A stretch of 64,000 bases of DNA from an uncultured Oscillospiraceae bacterium (GCA_910588045.1 CAJUPS010000004.1:36311-100310), one strand, 5' to 3'. Counted from the first letter of the stretch, positions 7,639 through 17,156 are shown. Notes: generated by a model from the letters alone, not told the origin. Made by a program: numbers and translations.

Positions 7639-10071
7639 TCAACCAATAGTCAGGTGGTACTGCACCCCCGGCAGATCGCCCTTCATGGCAAACCGGATGC
7701 CGCCGTCACACTTTTCTCCGGCAATCACGCCGATCTCACGACCTACCGGATCGAGTGCGGTCAGCCTTGCGTTTTCCGCCTTGACGGTGAGACTGCCTTC
7801 CAGTGTCTCGGCGTAGAGTTTCCCGTCCATCCGTACCATGGTGAAGTTCATGCCGGGCATCAGCTCCGGGCCGGGGTTGTAGCTGGCCTCGTCCGTGCCG
7901 GTGGTTCCCGTGGCGATCAAGAGGAACTCCTTTGCATCCTCCAGGGAATCCGTCCCCAATGGCAGCAGCGCCAGACTGATCCGCTCATTACCGGCCTGCA
8001 CCGTCACCTTGCCGGAAAGTCTGATCTCCGCCTCCGGCGTGCCGCTGAAATAGCCGCAGCCGGGAGTGTTGACCTTAAACCGGGCGTGACCGGGGTCAAA
8101 TACGATCTCCCCCGTGTCAGAGACCAGCTTTCCATCCACATATCCGGTCCCCTCGTCCAACACGCCCCACTCCTTCATGGCGGCGTCCATGAGGGCAGCA
8201 AAATTGCGGTAATCTCCGTTCTGCGCGGCCTCGGCAATGTTATCGAACACCAGCGCCCGCTCACTCAAATGCACCCCAGCCTGCACTTCCCGTCCGCCCT
8301 GGGCGGCGCGGGCAAGGCGGTTGGCATCCGGATACCGCCGCATGGCATCCCGGCAGGGTGACCAGGCGTAGTACACGCCGTGCTTCGCGTCCCGCAGGTC
8401 CGCCCCGTTGAGGAAGCCCGCGTTCACCGCAACATCCGCATCCCCCTGGTACCGCTCTCCGCCGTTCAGGAACACGTTGCGCATGGCCGTCATGTAGGGG
8501 AACACGCACATAGGCATAGCGTGGAAATTGGGCAGGGTCTTCCAATCGTTCTGGGTGTAGACCACATCCACCCGGTTCTTCGCCGTGGACACCAGCCCTT
8601 TGAGGAACACGCTGGCCATGAAGCCCCACTGACAGATCACGGCAGGGTCGTTGTAGGCGTCGAAGATATTCTTGATCTCATCCGCAGGCTGATCGTCCGC
8701 CTTTTCGGAGGTATGGTAGTTGTAGAGGATCAACCCATCCCAATCGTTCAGGCAGGCGTAGGCCACCGTATGGACATAGGCGGTGGAGTGGAAGGGATGC
8801 AGGCCGTACTCGTTCCACTCGCTGAGCATGAAGGGCTTGCCCTTCACGATAGCAACCGATGCCAAACTCAGCAGGGAGGTCCCCATAGACCCCACACCCT
8901 GCTGCATAGTCAGCGGGTTGGTGGAAACATACTCCGTGGGGCCGTAGACCATGTAGGTATCGTTCTGCACCGGCAGGATGGGATGGTTGAAGTAGGTGTT
9001 GTTCTCCATCAGGTCGCCGTCGTTGTGTCCATAGACGTCCGCCGCCCCGGCCATCAGGTTGCTGGCCACGATGGGGACCTTCACTCCCAGGGACACCAGA
9101 TAGTCCTTCATATCCTGATAGAACCGGCGGTTCATCAGCACGCCGAACTCCATAAAGTCTGCGTACCGGGCCGGACCCTCGGCGGCGTCCCACGCTCCCA
9201 GCGGCTCGTTGACGGACTGATAGAAGCCGCCCTCGATGCCCCGGACTGTGCCGCTGGCCGGGTCCTCCTCCTCGCCCAGACTGCATACGCCGTCCAGCGT
9301 CCACGCCTCCTTCAGATGCTCCCGGGTGTGGTACTTCATCAACAGGTAGTCCCCAAACCGGCGCTGCACCTCGTCCTTGTACGGCTTCATCTCCTCGCCC
9401 TGGTCGGCACCCATGTTGCCCTTAATGGCGGATTCCTCGTTGTTCATCTGCACCGTTATGACCGCCGGGTCATCCACCAGCGCAAGTCCGGTGTATGGGT
9501 TCACGTGGCAAAGCAGCTCCCTCGCGTACTCCTTTTGCAGCTCGATGAGCCGCTGGTTATACATGGGATACCGCTTCATGCAGGAGGCCACCGATCCGGG
9601 ATACTCCAGACCGTCCTCCTCCAGAAAAGTCCGGGCCACGATCAGGTCGATATGTAAATAGATGCCCTTCTCCTTGAGCTTTGCCACCAGGTAGTCAAAG
9701 CGGTCCAGGCCCTCCGGGTTAAAAATCCGGCTGCTGCCCTTCTCATAGTCCAGCAGGGGCGCCTCCCGGCAGCTGGTCCAGCTTCCCGGCTCGTCCCCGA
9801 TGATGTTGTCCGCCGCGTGGAGCCGGATCACGTTCACGCCCATGCTGGCGAACCGCTCCGCCAGCTTCTCCGCGTCCGCGTGGCTGGGCGTATTGGAGCG
9901 GGAGGCGATGTTGAAGCCCAGGAACCGGGCACGCTTCCCGTCCTCGAAGTACAGATGCCCGTCCTTCACCCGGACGAAGCCGTGGCCTCCCGCCGGAGCC
10001 TCCAGCAGATGGGAGAAATTCAGGACTCCCTGGTTGGGTTCTACTTTGTCGATGCGAATGTGCTGTTTCAT
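7639..10071 (-). CDS. Clan GH-A glycoside hydrolase (GH5/GH2-like TIM barrel)
   Basis: 810-residue intracellular glycosidase with a clan-A TIM barrel. An Asn-Glu pair in VQMNNEES (acid/base Glu about 212) and a later MLSEWNEYG motif (nucleophile Glu about 418) are the two expected catalytic glutamates. A beta-rich C-terminal half follows (about 560-810). There is no signal peptide. The start chosen is the ATG at 10071, eight bases after AGGAGG; a longer reading frame would translate through that ribosome site. It is the first gene of the operon with the GH94 phosphorylase, opposite the AraC regulator. I cannot assign a numbered GH family with confidence; GH5, GH2 and GH42-like groups are all possible. 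Confidence 0.78.
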   Translation of the reverse strand: MKQHIRIDKVEPNQGVLNFSHLLEAPAGGHGFVRVKDGHLYFEDGKRARFLGFNIASRSNTPSHADAEKLAERFASMGVNVIRLHAADNIIGDEPGSWTSCREAPLLDYEKGSSRIFNPEGLDRFDYLVAKLKEKGIYLHIDLIVARTFLEEDGLEYPGSVASCMKRYPMYNQRLIELQKEYARELLCHVNPYTGLALVDDPAVITVQMNNEESAIKGNMGADQGEEMKPYKDEVQRRFGDYLLMKYHTREHLKEAWTLDGVCSLGEEEDPASGTVRGIEGGFYQSVNEPLGAWDAAEGPARYADFMEFGVLMNRRFYQDMKDYLVSLGVKVPIVASNLMAGAADVYGHNDGDLMENNTYFNHPILPVQNDTYMVYGPTEYVSTNPLTMQQGVGSMGTSLLSLASVAIVKGKPFMLSEWNEYGLHPFHSTAYVHTVAYACLNDWDGLILYNYHTSEKADDQPADEIKNIFDAYNDPAVICQWGFMASVFLKGLVSTAKNRVDVVYTQNDWKTLPNFHAMPMCVFPYMTAMRNVFLNGGERYQGDADVAVNAGFLNGADLRDAKHGVYYAWSPCRDAMRRYPDANRLARAAQGGREVQAGVHLSERALVFDNIAEAAQNGDYRNFAALMDAAMKEWGVLDEGTGYVDGKLVSDTGEIVFDPGHARFKVNTPGCGYFSGTPEAEIRLSGKVTVQAGNERISLALLPLGTDSLEDAKEFLLIATGTTGTDEASYNPGPELMPGMNFTMVRMDGKLYAETLEGSLTVKAENARLTALDPVGREIGVIAGEKCDGGIRFAMKGDLPGVQYHLTIG

Positions 10072-10138
10072 AGTGTGTCCTCCTTTTGGCAAGCTGTTTT
10101 GGATCTCTTGCCCTTACTGTAGCAGAAAGCCTCACCAC

Positions 10139-10174
10139 GATATTGCAATATCGTGCTTAATATTGTAAAATACC
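10139..10174. promoter_or_regulatory. Probable AraC-type operator in the divergent promoter region
   Basis: This is the second copy of the 36-base element described at 5269-5304. It lies in the 136-base gap between the divergently transcribed clan-A glycosidase (start 10071) and AraC regulator (start 10208). The two ATTG half-sites are 20 bases apart. Its position suits activation of the minus-strand operon and control of the regulator's own gene (inference). Confidence 0.6.
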
Positions 10175-10207
10175 ATCTAAGATATGCTAGAGTAAGGAGC
10201 GCCAATT

Positions 10208-11389
10208 ATGGATTATATCGCTTTCTGTAAGCATTTTTTCGCCGCCACAGGTATCCCCACCGCACTCTATTTTGAAGGGCACATCGTCTACTCCGCATTG
10301 GCGGAGGTCCTGTCTTTCCAGCCTCTGGATGCCTGGACGATCTATACGCCCTCCCGGAACCCGGAATTTAGCTGCATCAACCCTAATCTGGAGTACGGCC
10401 ATGTGCGTATTGAGGGGACCGGCTATGATCTGTTCATCGGCCCTCTGTTTACCGTACCCGTCACGGAGGAGCTTGTCCGGGAATTTCTGGAGGACAGCAA
10501 AACGCCTCCCGAATACCGGGAGGCGTCTGCGGAGCTGCTGCATGGCATCCCCTCCGGGAGCCATCCGCAGTTCATACGATATTTGAGCTTCCTGCACCTG
10601 TGTCTCAACCACAAGGAAGCTGATACGGAGAATTTCTTCGCTGAAAAAAGCGAGAGTTCAGACGAGCGCAGCGCCCGCGCCCTGCACACCGCCATTGAGG
10701 CCAAAGAAAACGAGAGCCTGCAAAATTCCTATGATTTTGAGCGGAAGTTATACCGATTGATCCAATTGGGAGATACCGGACGCCTGAAGACATTTCTGGA
10801 AAAAACGCGAGAATTTCCCAGAGAGGGAAAGATGGCCCGCACACCACTTCGGCAGGTAAAAAATATTTTGATCGGCGTGGCGGAAAAGGCGGGTCTGTTG
10901 GGAGCGATCCCTGGCGGCGTAGATGTGGAGCGGGTCTATCAGCTGATCAACCTCTACATCCTGGAATGCGAACAGATGCAGACCATCGACGAGGTGCGGC
11001 GGCTGCAATATATCATGCTGATGGATTTCTGCCAGCGAGCCGGAGCATCCAAGCTGCCCAAGGGCGTCTCTGCGGAGATCAACCGCTGTATGAATTACAT
11101 CCAGAGCCATACGAATGGGTCTATCACGGTGGACGACGTGGCCGCTCAGATCCACCGCAGCAGTTCATACCTGGCCCGCCGGTTCAAGGCGGAAACCGGA
11201 ATGAGCGTTGGCGATTACATTACAAAGTGTAAGCTGGAGGAAGCCTGCGACCTTCTGATCTACGGTGAGCGCAGCCTGGCGGAAATCAGCGCCTACCTGG
11301 GCTACTCCAGCCAGTCGTATTTCCAGAATGTGTTCAAGAAGCAGTACAGCATCACCCCGATGCAGTATCGGAAGAAGAACCGGCGATAG
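10208..11389 (+). CDS. AraC-family transcriptional regulator of the glycoside locus
   Basis: 393-residue regulator. The first 290 residues form a long sensory and helical linker region without a recognisable cupin motif. The last 105 residues are a double helix-turn-helix AraC domain (SAEINRCMNYIQSH to PMQYRKKNRR), including the signatures SSSYLARRFKAETG and AEISAYLGYSSQSYFQNVFKK. The ATG follows AAGGAGCG. It is divergent from the glycosidase-phosphorylase operon, and two near-identical operator-like elements precede that operon and the symporter operon. It is therefore the likely activator of both in response to the imported glycoside or a breakdown product. Confidence 0.9.
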   Translation: MDYIAFCKHFFAATGIPTALYFEGHIVYSALAEVLSFQPLDAWTIYTPSRNPEFSCINPNLEYGHVRIEGTGYDLFIGPLFTVPVTEELVREFLEDSKTPPEYREASAELLHGIPSGSHPQFIRYLSFLHLCLNHKEADTENFFAEKSESSDERSARALHTAIEAKENESLQNSYDFERKLYRLIQLGDTGRLKTFLEKTREFPREGKMARTPLRQVKNILIGVAEKAGLLGAIPGGVDVERVYQLINLYILECEQMQTIDEVRRLQYIMLMDFCQRAGASKLPKGVSAEINRCMNYIQSHTNGSITVDDVAAQIHRSSSYLARRFKAETGMSVGDYITKCKLEEACDLLIYGERSLAEISAYLGYSSQSYFQNVFKKQYSITPMQYRKKNRR

Positions 11390-11390
11390 C

Positions 11391-11585
11391 CGAAGCCATT
11401 TTCTTCCTGTTGGGCATACTCCCCTCCAGCCAGTCCACCAGTCCCTCTAGGGACAGTTCGCCCTCCCGTCCAGCGTCGCAGGCGTTGACGCCCTCGGACA
11501 CCTCATCGCTGCGCATCTGCTTCCCAGGAGATCAAACTGCTGGCGCTTGTCCTCGGAGATGGAGCAGTGCCAAGGCTGAGGTTTG
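11391..11585 (-). pseudogene. Degraded DNA topoisomerase III-like (TopB) remnant
   Basis: On the minus strand one frame reads QMRSDEVSEGVNACDAGREGEL; the ACDAGREGEL part matches the TopB toprim motif. Just upstream in a different frame is DKRQQFDLL, which also fits TopB if a frameshift intervenes. Downstream residues (LVDWLEGSMPNRKK) do not fit TopB, so the fragment is probably fused to something else. TopB of this type is common in clostridial conjugative elements, so this may be debris of a lost one. No intact gene is present between 11390 and 11651. Confidence 0.35.
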
Positions 11586-11651
11586 ATGGGTGGGCCCTCA
11601 CAGCACCATTTTCGTCATGGATTTTCAACTCTTTGAAAGTCCAAATTTGTA

Positions 11652-12292
11652 TCAATATATTTGCCAATCATTCACCTTTTCTATTTGGTATGTTCCTTTT
11701 CCAATTTTCTTTACCATACCCTTAGATTGAAAGCCATTCATGATGCGTTGCAACTGTCTTTCGGAGCAGTGCAGCTGAAATGCGTTTTTCTCCACCCCCT
11801 TCAAGGTCCCGTTTTCACACTTGAACTGCATATAGTTCCAGACCCTTTCAGAAAGCGAAGAGGACACAGCGTCGTACATGGTAGCTGTCAATAACTTGTC
11901 AGACATATTCCGGCAGATCAATCGGAGAAACTGATTATTCGCCAAAAGGTTCTCTTCATTTCCGGCTACTGAGAAAGTCAGACACAGCACGTCGCCGCCT
12001 GCGCAAAAACGGTTGCGTCATTCGGTTCAAACAGCGCCATTTCTCCGAGGCAGTATGCCGCGCCCCCCTGTGCCAGAGAATATTTGCTGCCATCATCACG
12101 GACATAATAGATGGAGAGTTCCCCTTGGCAAACAATTTGAAACAGCGTCTGCTGCCCCCACGGCGCGGATATAAATTCCCCGGCTTCATACGCCGCAAGA
12201 AAAAGCGGAATGTTCAGTTCCTCAAGAAGTGAGCGGTAGGGACTGGCTGCCACCATATCGGCAACTCTTTTTTTCTCAGTAATTCGCTTCAT
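11652..12292 (-). pseudogene. Crp/Fnr-family regulator broken by a frameshift
   Basis: The upstream part (from the ATG at 12292, after AGAGG) encodes a cyclic-nucleotide-binding-type beta roll with FQIVCQGELSIYYVRDDGS and CLGEMALFEPNDATVFAQA. This frame ends at about 11978. The second part, in another frame, continues naturally with DVLCLTFSVAGNEENLLANNQFLR and a winged-helix end (FQLHCSERQLQRIMNGFQSKG). Losing one base near 11990 explains the break. The gene is divergent from a MATE pump that is also broken, a common regulator-pump pairing. Either it is a true pseudogene or the base call is wrong. The stretch is visibly more AT-rich than its flanks, suggesting transfer. Confidence 0.7.
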
Positions 12293-12307
12293 AGATGCCT
12301 CTAACAA

Positions 12308-12317
12308 GACATATGTC
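12308..12317. promoter_or_regulatory. Palindrome in the Crp-MATE divergent gap
   Basis: GACATATGTC is a perfect 10-base palindrome in the short gap between the divergent broken regulator and pump genes. It is a plausible operator for the regulator, but short enough to be chance. Confidence 0.3.
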
Positions 12318-12381
12318 CAATTTTACTCTCCCATTATAGCTTATCATACTACTGCTATCAGGAGGAATGACGGAGGCATTT

Positions 12382-13083
12382 ATGACTGTATTTGAAGGGA
12401 AAAACATCGGAAAGGCAATTCTGCGTTTGGGGTTTCCTGCGATGCTGACGCAGCTTACAACCCTGATATACAATACCGCAGACACCTACTTTGTGTCCTT
12501 GACCAAAAACACGGACAAAATTGCGGCGGTTACCCTGAGTACGCCGATTCTTCTGATTATCACGTCCATTGCCTGCATCTTCGGCATGGGGGGAAGCAGT
12601 GTAATCGCCCGTCTGCTGGGCGAAGACAACAAAGAGGACAGCCGTCTGTGTTTTCAGTTCTCGACTTGGGCGATCTTGACGTTAGGAGTGATCGTTACCG
12701 TTCTCGGGATGCTCTGCGTTTCACCCATTGCCCGGGCCATCGGTACGGACGAAAGAACTTTTCTTATACCTGCGACTATCTGCGCTATATTTTCCTTGGT
12801 GCGCCGTTTATTAGGCTCTCCAACGGATATGCCCACCTGTTCCGCTCGGCCGCACTCATTCGTGAGGCCACTGTGGGCGTCATCATTGGCAATGTCTTGA
12901 ATATTGCCTTGGATTGGCTGTTCATTGTCCCTTGGGGTATGGGAACTGCGGGCGCTGCATTGGCGACCTCATTAGGCTATGTCGCGTCCACGGGTTATTA
13001 TCTCTGGTGCGTCTTTTCTCAGAAACACAAGGGCAATGATACCGTCTCTGTTTCTCTCAAATTCTCCTTAGCGGTCACTTTTT
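12382..13083 (+). pseudogene. MATE-family multidrug efflux pump, frameshifted and truncated
   Basis: The first frame reads a typical MATE N-terminus (FEGKNIGKAILRLGFPAMLTQL, GMGGSSVIARLLGE) up to TDERTF near 12760. The continuation SYTCDYLRYIFLGAPFI and GNVLNIALDWLFIVPWGMGTAGAA is in another frame, so one base is missing near 12760-12770. The reading ends around 13083 after about half a MATE protein (full length is around 450 residues), where the sequence switches abruptly to GC-rich DNA. The second half of the transporter is gone. The start at 12382 follows CGGAGG; an ATG at 12367 is an alternative. Confidence 0.75.
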
Positions 13084-13150
13084 CTCCCGCGCCCCGGGTA
13101 GACGACCCTGCGGAGGAGGGGGGGAGAGCATCGGACGGGACGGAGAACTG

Positions 13151-13786
13151 ATGAATTATCTCTCCGCTATGCCTGCCTACCCGCTGCGAAATTTTTTGCA
13201 GATCCTTTGCACGGTCAACTGCTTTCTGAACGACGAAAAGCTGGATGTGGGCGGTCTGTTCCTGGGGGAGGAGCCCCTGCCGCCGGTCAGCATCCCATCA
13301 GGGGAGCCCGCAGGAGAGCAAAACATCCACAATACCTTCGAGCTGGAAGAACTGATGCTCTCTCATGTGGAGTTCGGCCGGACGGAAGAACTCCAGGCGC
13401 TCTTCCGGCGTCCGGTCGAAGGACGGGCGGGGACGCTGACCTCGGATACACTGCGCCAGGAGAAAAACCTGCTGATCTGTTCCGCCACGCTGGTCACCCG
13501 GGCGGCCATTCGCGGTGGGCTAGCGAGGGAGACAGCCTTCGCCCTCAGCGACGTCTACATCCAGAAAGCGGAGCTGCTGGAGGACTGTGCCGCGCTGCCC
13601 CGTCTAAGCGCCCAAATGGTGCTGGACTTCACCCGGCGGGTCAAGGCAGCAAAATGCGGCGCGCACAGCTCCAAGCCGGTACGCGCCGCACGGGACTATA
13701 TTCTGGAACACATCAGCTGGGGCGAGGGGACCGCCGTCCTGCAAAAGGGAATCAATCTGTGTCTGGAGTGTGTGGGCATTGGATAG
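13151..13786 (+). pseudogene. Internal fragment of an AraC-family regulator
   Basis: 211-codon frame matching the middle of AraC-type regulators of the class seen at 10208. It has IHNTFELEELMLSHVEFG, LRQEKNLLICSATLVTRAAIRGG, AFALSDVYIQKAELL and VRAARDYILEHIS. The protein should continue into two helix-turn-helix motifs after EHIS but instead turns into an unrelated tail (ALQ-like LQKGINLCLECVGIG) and stops. The sensory N-terminus is also missing. The sequence is joined directly to the truncated MATE pump upstream, so both ends are deletion junctions. It should not bind DNA. Confidence 0.65.
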
Positions 13787-13876
13787 GAACAAGAAGCTCT
13801 GGAAGATCCAGCTGGGGGCCGCCATCGCCGCCAATCCCTCTTTCTTGGATTTCTTCCAACCTTTTTTGAAACCCAA

Positions 13877-13911
13877 AGAGACAGGACTGGCAGTCAGTCC
13901 TGTCTCTGCTG
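13877..13911. terminator. Hairpin terminator between convergent genes
   Basis: A perfect 12-base stem (AGAGACAGGACT, 13877-13888, with 13896-13907) and 7-base loop is followed by a T-rich run on the plus strand. It lies seven bases after the end of the dehydrogenase gene (stop at 13918) and could stop transcription from both sides. Confidence 0.7.
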
Positions 13912-13917
13912 TTTCTT

Positions 13918-15180
13918 TTATTTCACGCCGAAGTGCTGGAAAAGAATTTTTTCAGCCTCAGCGTTCCACAGCCCATGATGGGCATCGCAGCTGTCGGCCA
14001 GTCTGGCAAACAGGGGGTCGGTCTTCCCTTTTTCCCGGAAATCCGCGATGGCGGTGAGAGGCAGATCGAATTGGGTATAGGTCAGCTTCTTTCCACCGGG
14101 AATCTTGGGCAGATTGGCGGTGGTTTCTGCGATGGAGTCAATGCCGCCAATGTGGGTGACCATCACCGCCGGGCGGATTTTCCCCTGGGCAGCCAGACGG
14201 ATGGACTCTTTCAGGTCGTCGGTGTTGCCGCCGGTAGTGCCCATGATGTGGGTGGAGGTATAGTGGCAGTTGTAGAGGTTGATCTCAGCAGAGAACTGAT
14301 TGTCCGTGGGACCGGCGAAAAAGTTCATGCACCCGTCGAAGCCCAGCAGCTTGTCTGCCAGCTCTGCTAGGGGCCGGATGGGCGCATAGACGAAAATGTC
14401 GTCGTATCCCTTCCCGCCGGTCAGGTCCATGAGGGCGGCGAACTGGTCGGCGCACTCGTTGGGGTTGATATAAACCAGCTTGATACCGTGCTGCGCGGCC
14501 AGCTCCTCGGGGATCAGCTGCCGGGCCCGGGCGATGCGGTCGTTGGACACGTCGGTGACCACCAACATGGCCGGTTTCTTCTCCAGGGTCATGGGGTACT
14601 CGATGGCTCCCAGGCCCATAGGCCCGCAGCCGCCCATAATGAGGACGCTGCCGCCCTCCTTCACGCCGATGGAGTGCTCGTGGTTGACCTTATTGGTGTG
14701 GTAATTGCCGTAGTAACCGCCCACGATGCAGCTCATGGGCTCGCCCAGACTGGCCTCGAAGTAGCTCTCGCCGTCGTAGTGGAGCAGGCACCCCAGCTCC
14801 ATCACCTCGTTGGGCATGATGCAGTAGGTGCACGCCCCGCCGCAGAACTGATAGGAGTACCCCGGAGAATCCAGACGTCCCTTATAGTTCAGAGCGGGCT
14901 GCTGCGCAAATTTCTCGCCGGGCGTGAACTCATTCTGCCACTTCTTTCCCACCTTCACAATATCTCCGGCAAATTCGTGGCCGATGATCACCGGATGAAC
15001 ATCCACGTCCTGGGGGCAGCGCTTGTGGGCCTTGCCCTGGACCAGCAGCTTGTAGGTGGACATGCAGATGCTGTCGCTCATGACCCGGACCAGGATCTCG
15101 TCGTCCTTGATCTCGGGAAGCTCAAATTCCTCCAGGCGAAGGTCGTTCGCCCCATAAAGGCGTACTGCTTTGGTTTTCAT
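13918..15180 (-). CDS. Sorbose-1-phosphate-reductase-like zinc dehydrogenase
   Basis: 420-residue medium-chain dehydrogenase of the SorE (L-sorbose 1-phosphate reductase) branch. Catalytic zinc ligands are visible as Cys39 (DSICMS) and the GHE motif at 67-69; the nucleotide-binding loop is GGCGPMGLG. The four-cysteine structural zinc lobe of ordinary alcohol dehydrogenases is absent. The ATG follows AAGGAGAG. It is the last gene of the mannitol-type PTS operon, 22 bases after the transporter gene, where MtlD would normally be expected. SorE acts on the carbon next to the phosphorylated one. Used on mannitol 1-phosphate, that chemistry would yield fructose 1-phosphate, the substrate of the operon's own kinase (inference). 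Confidence 0.82.
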   Translation of the reverse strand: MKTKAVRLYGANDLRLEEFELPEIKDDEILVRVMSDSICMSTYKLLVQGKAHKRCPQDVDVHPVIIGHEFAGDIVKVGKKWQNEFTPGEKFAQQPALNYKGRLDSPGYSYQFCGGACTYCIMPNEVMELGCLLHYDGESYFEASLGEPMSCIVGGYYGNYHTNKVNHEHSIGVKEGGSVLIMGGCGPMGLGAIEYPMTLEKKPAMLVVTDVSNDRIARARQLIPEELAAQHGIKLVYINPNECADQFAALMDLTGGKGYDDIFVYAPIRPLAELADKLLGFDGCMNFFAGPTDNQFSAEINLYNCHYTSTHIMGTTGGNTDDLKESIRLAAQGKIRPAVMVTHIGGIDSIAETTANLPKIPGGKKLTYTQFDLPLTAIADFREKGKTDPLFARLADSCDAHHGLWNAEAEKILFQHFGVK

Positions 15181-15202
15181 TGAAATCTCTCCTTTTCCAC
15201 GG

Positions 15203-17086
15203 TCATTCCAGACCGTTCAGTTTTCGATACAGGTTTTCGACGTCAGCAGCGGCGACCACTGCGTCGGTGTCTTCGTCGGTGGAGGCGATCGCTACGATAC
15301 GGCCCAGCACTTCCAGGTGCTCCTCGCCTTTTGCTGCGATGCCCACCACCAGCTTCACCTTGTCCCCGTTCCAGTCGATCCCCTCCGGATAGGTCATGAC
15401 CACCACGCCGGTGCGCTTGATAAGGGGCTTGACATCATTGGTGCCGTGGGGAATGGCCACATGACTGCCGATGGCCACGGAAAAGCTCTTCTCCCGGTCC
15501 AGCATCCCCTGGATATATGCCTCGTCCACATAGCCGCTCCGGACCATCAGCTCGCCGCACTTGCGGATGGCCTCCTCCGGCGTGACGCTGGCACAGCCAA
15601 GGAGGATGTTTTTCTTTTCCAGCAGGATGGGTCTTCCATCGGCGGCGGGCGCGGGTGCCTCCTCTGCGGCTTCCGTAGCAGGCGCGGTACTGCCCTTCTG
15701 CGCCTGGAGCAATTCCGCCACCAGCGCATCATATTCCGGCGCGCCCATGAAGTTCTGGATGGGGACGATCCGGGCCTGAGGAGCCCGCTGGGCGGCGCGG
15801 CCGGACAGTTCGTGGTGGGTAACCACGATCTGACAGTCCCCGGGGATCTCGGAGACGGGGTGGTGGATGACCTCAATGCCGGTGATGCCCGCATCCTTGA
15901 GCTTATTGCGCAGCATGGTGGCGCCCATGGCGGAGGACCCCATGCCTGCGTCACAGGCAAAGACGATCTTCCTCACCTCTCCGGCCCTGACCGCCGCGCC
16001 GGTGGAGACGGGGACGGCCTGGCCCTTGCTTGCTGCTTTGCTGGCGGCTACCTGCTGCCGGGCGGCCTCCAGGTCGCCCTCCTTGCCGAATGCTTTCAGC
16101 AGTACCACCGCCAGTGCAAAACTGACGGCCGCCGCCACGGCGATCCCCAGGATATTGGCAAGGTACGCATCCTTCGGGGTCATCAGCATCTCGGCAATGA
16201 TGCTGCCGGGGGATGCCGCGCCCTTCAGTCCGCCGCCCAGCAGGGACAGCACCAGAATCCCCGCCGCGTTGCCCGCCATGGGCGCCAGGATCAGGATGGG
16301 ATTCATCAGCACGTAGGGGAAGTACAGCTCATGGATGCCGCCGACGAACTGGATAAAAGCGGCTCCGGCGGCGGAGGAGCGGGCAGAGCCCTTACCGGCC
16401 ACACAGTAGGCCAGCAGCAGTCCCAATCCGGGACCGGGGTTGGATTCGATCATGAACAGGATGGACTTGCCCGCCTCCATGGCCTCCTGGGCCCCGATGG
16501 GGGTGAAGACGCCGTGGTTGATGGCGTTGTTGAGAAACAGCACCTTGGCCGGTTCCACCAGCACGGCGGTGATGGGCAGCAGACGGTGGCTCACCAGCCA
16601 CTCCACGCCGTTTCCCAACCAGCCGGTGAGGGTGGTGCACACCGGACCGATGAGGAACATACAGACAATGGACAGGATGCCGCCGATGATGCCCACGGAG
16701 AAATTATTGACCAGCATCTCGAAACCGGCGGGAATCCGGGGTTGGGCAAACCCGTCAAACCTCTTGATACACCAGCCCCCCAGGGGACCGGCGATCATCG
16801 CGCCGATAAACATGGGGATCTCCGCGCCTACGATGACGCCCAGGGTGGCAATGGCCCCGGCCACGGCGCCCTTTGCGCCTCCCACCGCCTTGCCGCCCGT
16901 ATAACCGATCAGCAGCGGCAGCAGGTATTTGAGCATGGGGTCCACCATGGAGGCGATGGCCGCGTTGGGGAACCAGCCATCGGCGATAAACAGGGCCGCG
17001 ATGAATCCCCAGGCGATGAAGGCCCCGATGTTGGGCATGACCATGCCGCTGAGGAAGCGCCCGAATTTTTGGATGCGTTCTTTCAC
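15203..17086 (-). CDS. mtlA: PTS mannitol-type transporter, fused IICBA
   Basis: 627-residue Enzyme II of the mannitol PTS, importing and phosphorylating a hexitol. The IIC domain (1-335) carries the GGIHE motif at 249-253 and the typical start FGRFLSGMVMPNIGAF. The IIB domain holds the phospho-Cys at 378 in FACDAGMGSSAMGA. A short Ala/Pro linker (about 465-485) leads to the IIA domain with active His547 in IPHGT. Length and domain order match E. coli MtlA closely. A GTG start follows AAGGAGAG. It is fifth in the DeoR-kinase-HPr-EI-IICBA-dehydrogenase operon. Mannitol is the likely substrate by family; a related hexitol is possible. Confidence 0.93.
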   Translation of the reverse strand: MKERIQKFGRFLSGMVMPNIGAFIAWGFIAALFIADGWFPNAAIASMVDPMLKYLLPLLIGYTGGKAVGGAKGAVAGAIATLGVIVGAEIPMFIGAMIAGPLGGWCIKRFDGFAQPRIPAGFEMLVNNFSVGIIGGILSIVCMFLIGPVCTTLTGWLGNGVEWLVSHRLLPITAVLVEPAKVLFLNNAINHGVFTPIGAQEAMEAGKSILFMIESNPGPGLGLLLAYCVAGKGSARSSAAGAAFIQFVGGIHELYFPYVLMNPILILAPMAGNAAGILVLSLLGGGLKGAASPGSIIAEMLMTPKDAYLANILGIAVAAAVSFALAVVLLKAFGKEGDLEAARQQVAASKAASKGQAVPVSTGAAVRAGEVRKIVFACDAGMGSSAMGATMLRNKLKDAGITGIEVIHHPVSEIPGDCQIVVTHHELSGRAAQRAPQARIVPIQNFMGAPEYDALVAELLQAQKGSTAPATEAAEEAPAPAADGRPILLEKKNILLGCASVTPEEAIRKCGELMVRSGYVDEAYIQGMLDREKSFSVAIGSHVAIPHGTNDVKPLIKRTGVVVMTYPEGIDWNGDKVKLVVGIAAKGEEHLEVLGRIVAIASTDEDTDAVVAAADVENLYRKLNGLE

Positions 17087-17156
17087 GAAAACTCTCCTTT
17101 CAGATGTACGGGGGCGGGTTTGCCGCGCCCCCTCCGGCGCGGGAACGGGGCGCGCG

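Noticed and set aside
13918..15180. Standard mannitol-1-phosphate 5-dehydrogenase (MtlD)
   Set aside because: MtlD belongs to the polyol-specific long-chain family without catalytic zinc; this protein is a zinc MDR enzyme with a GHE motif.
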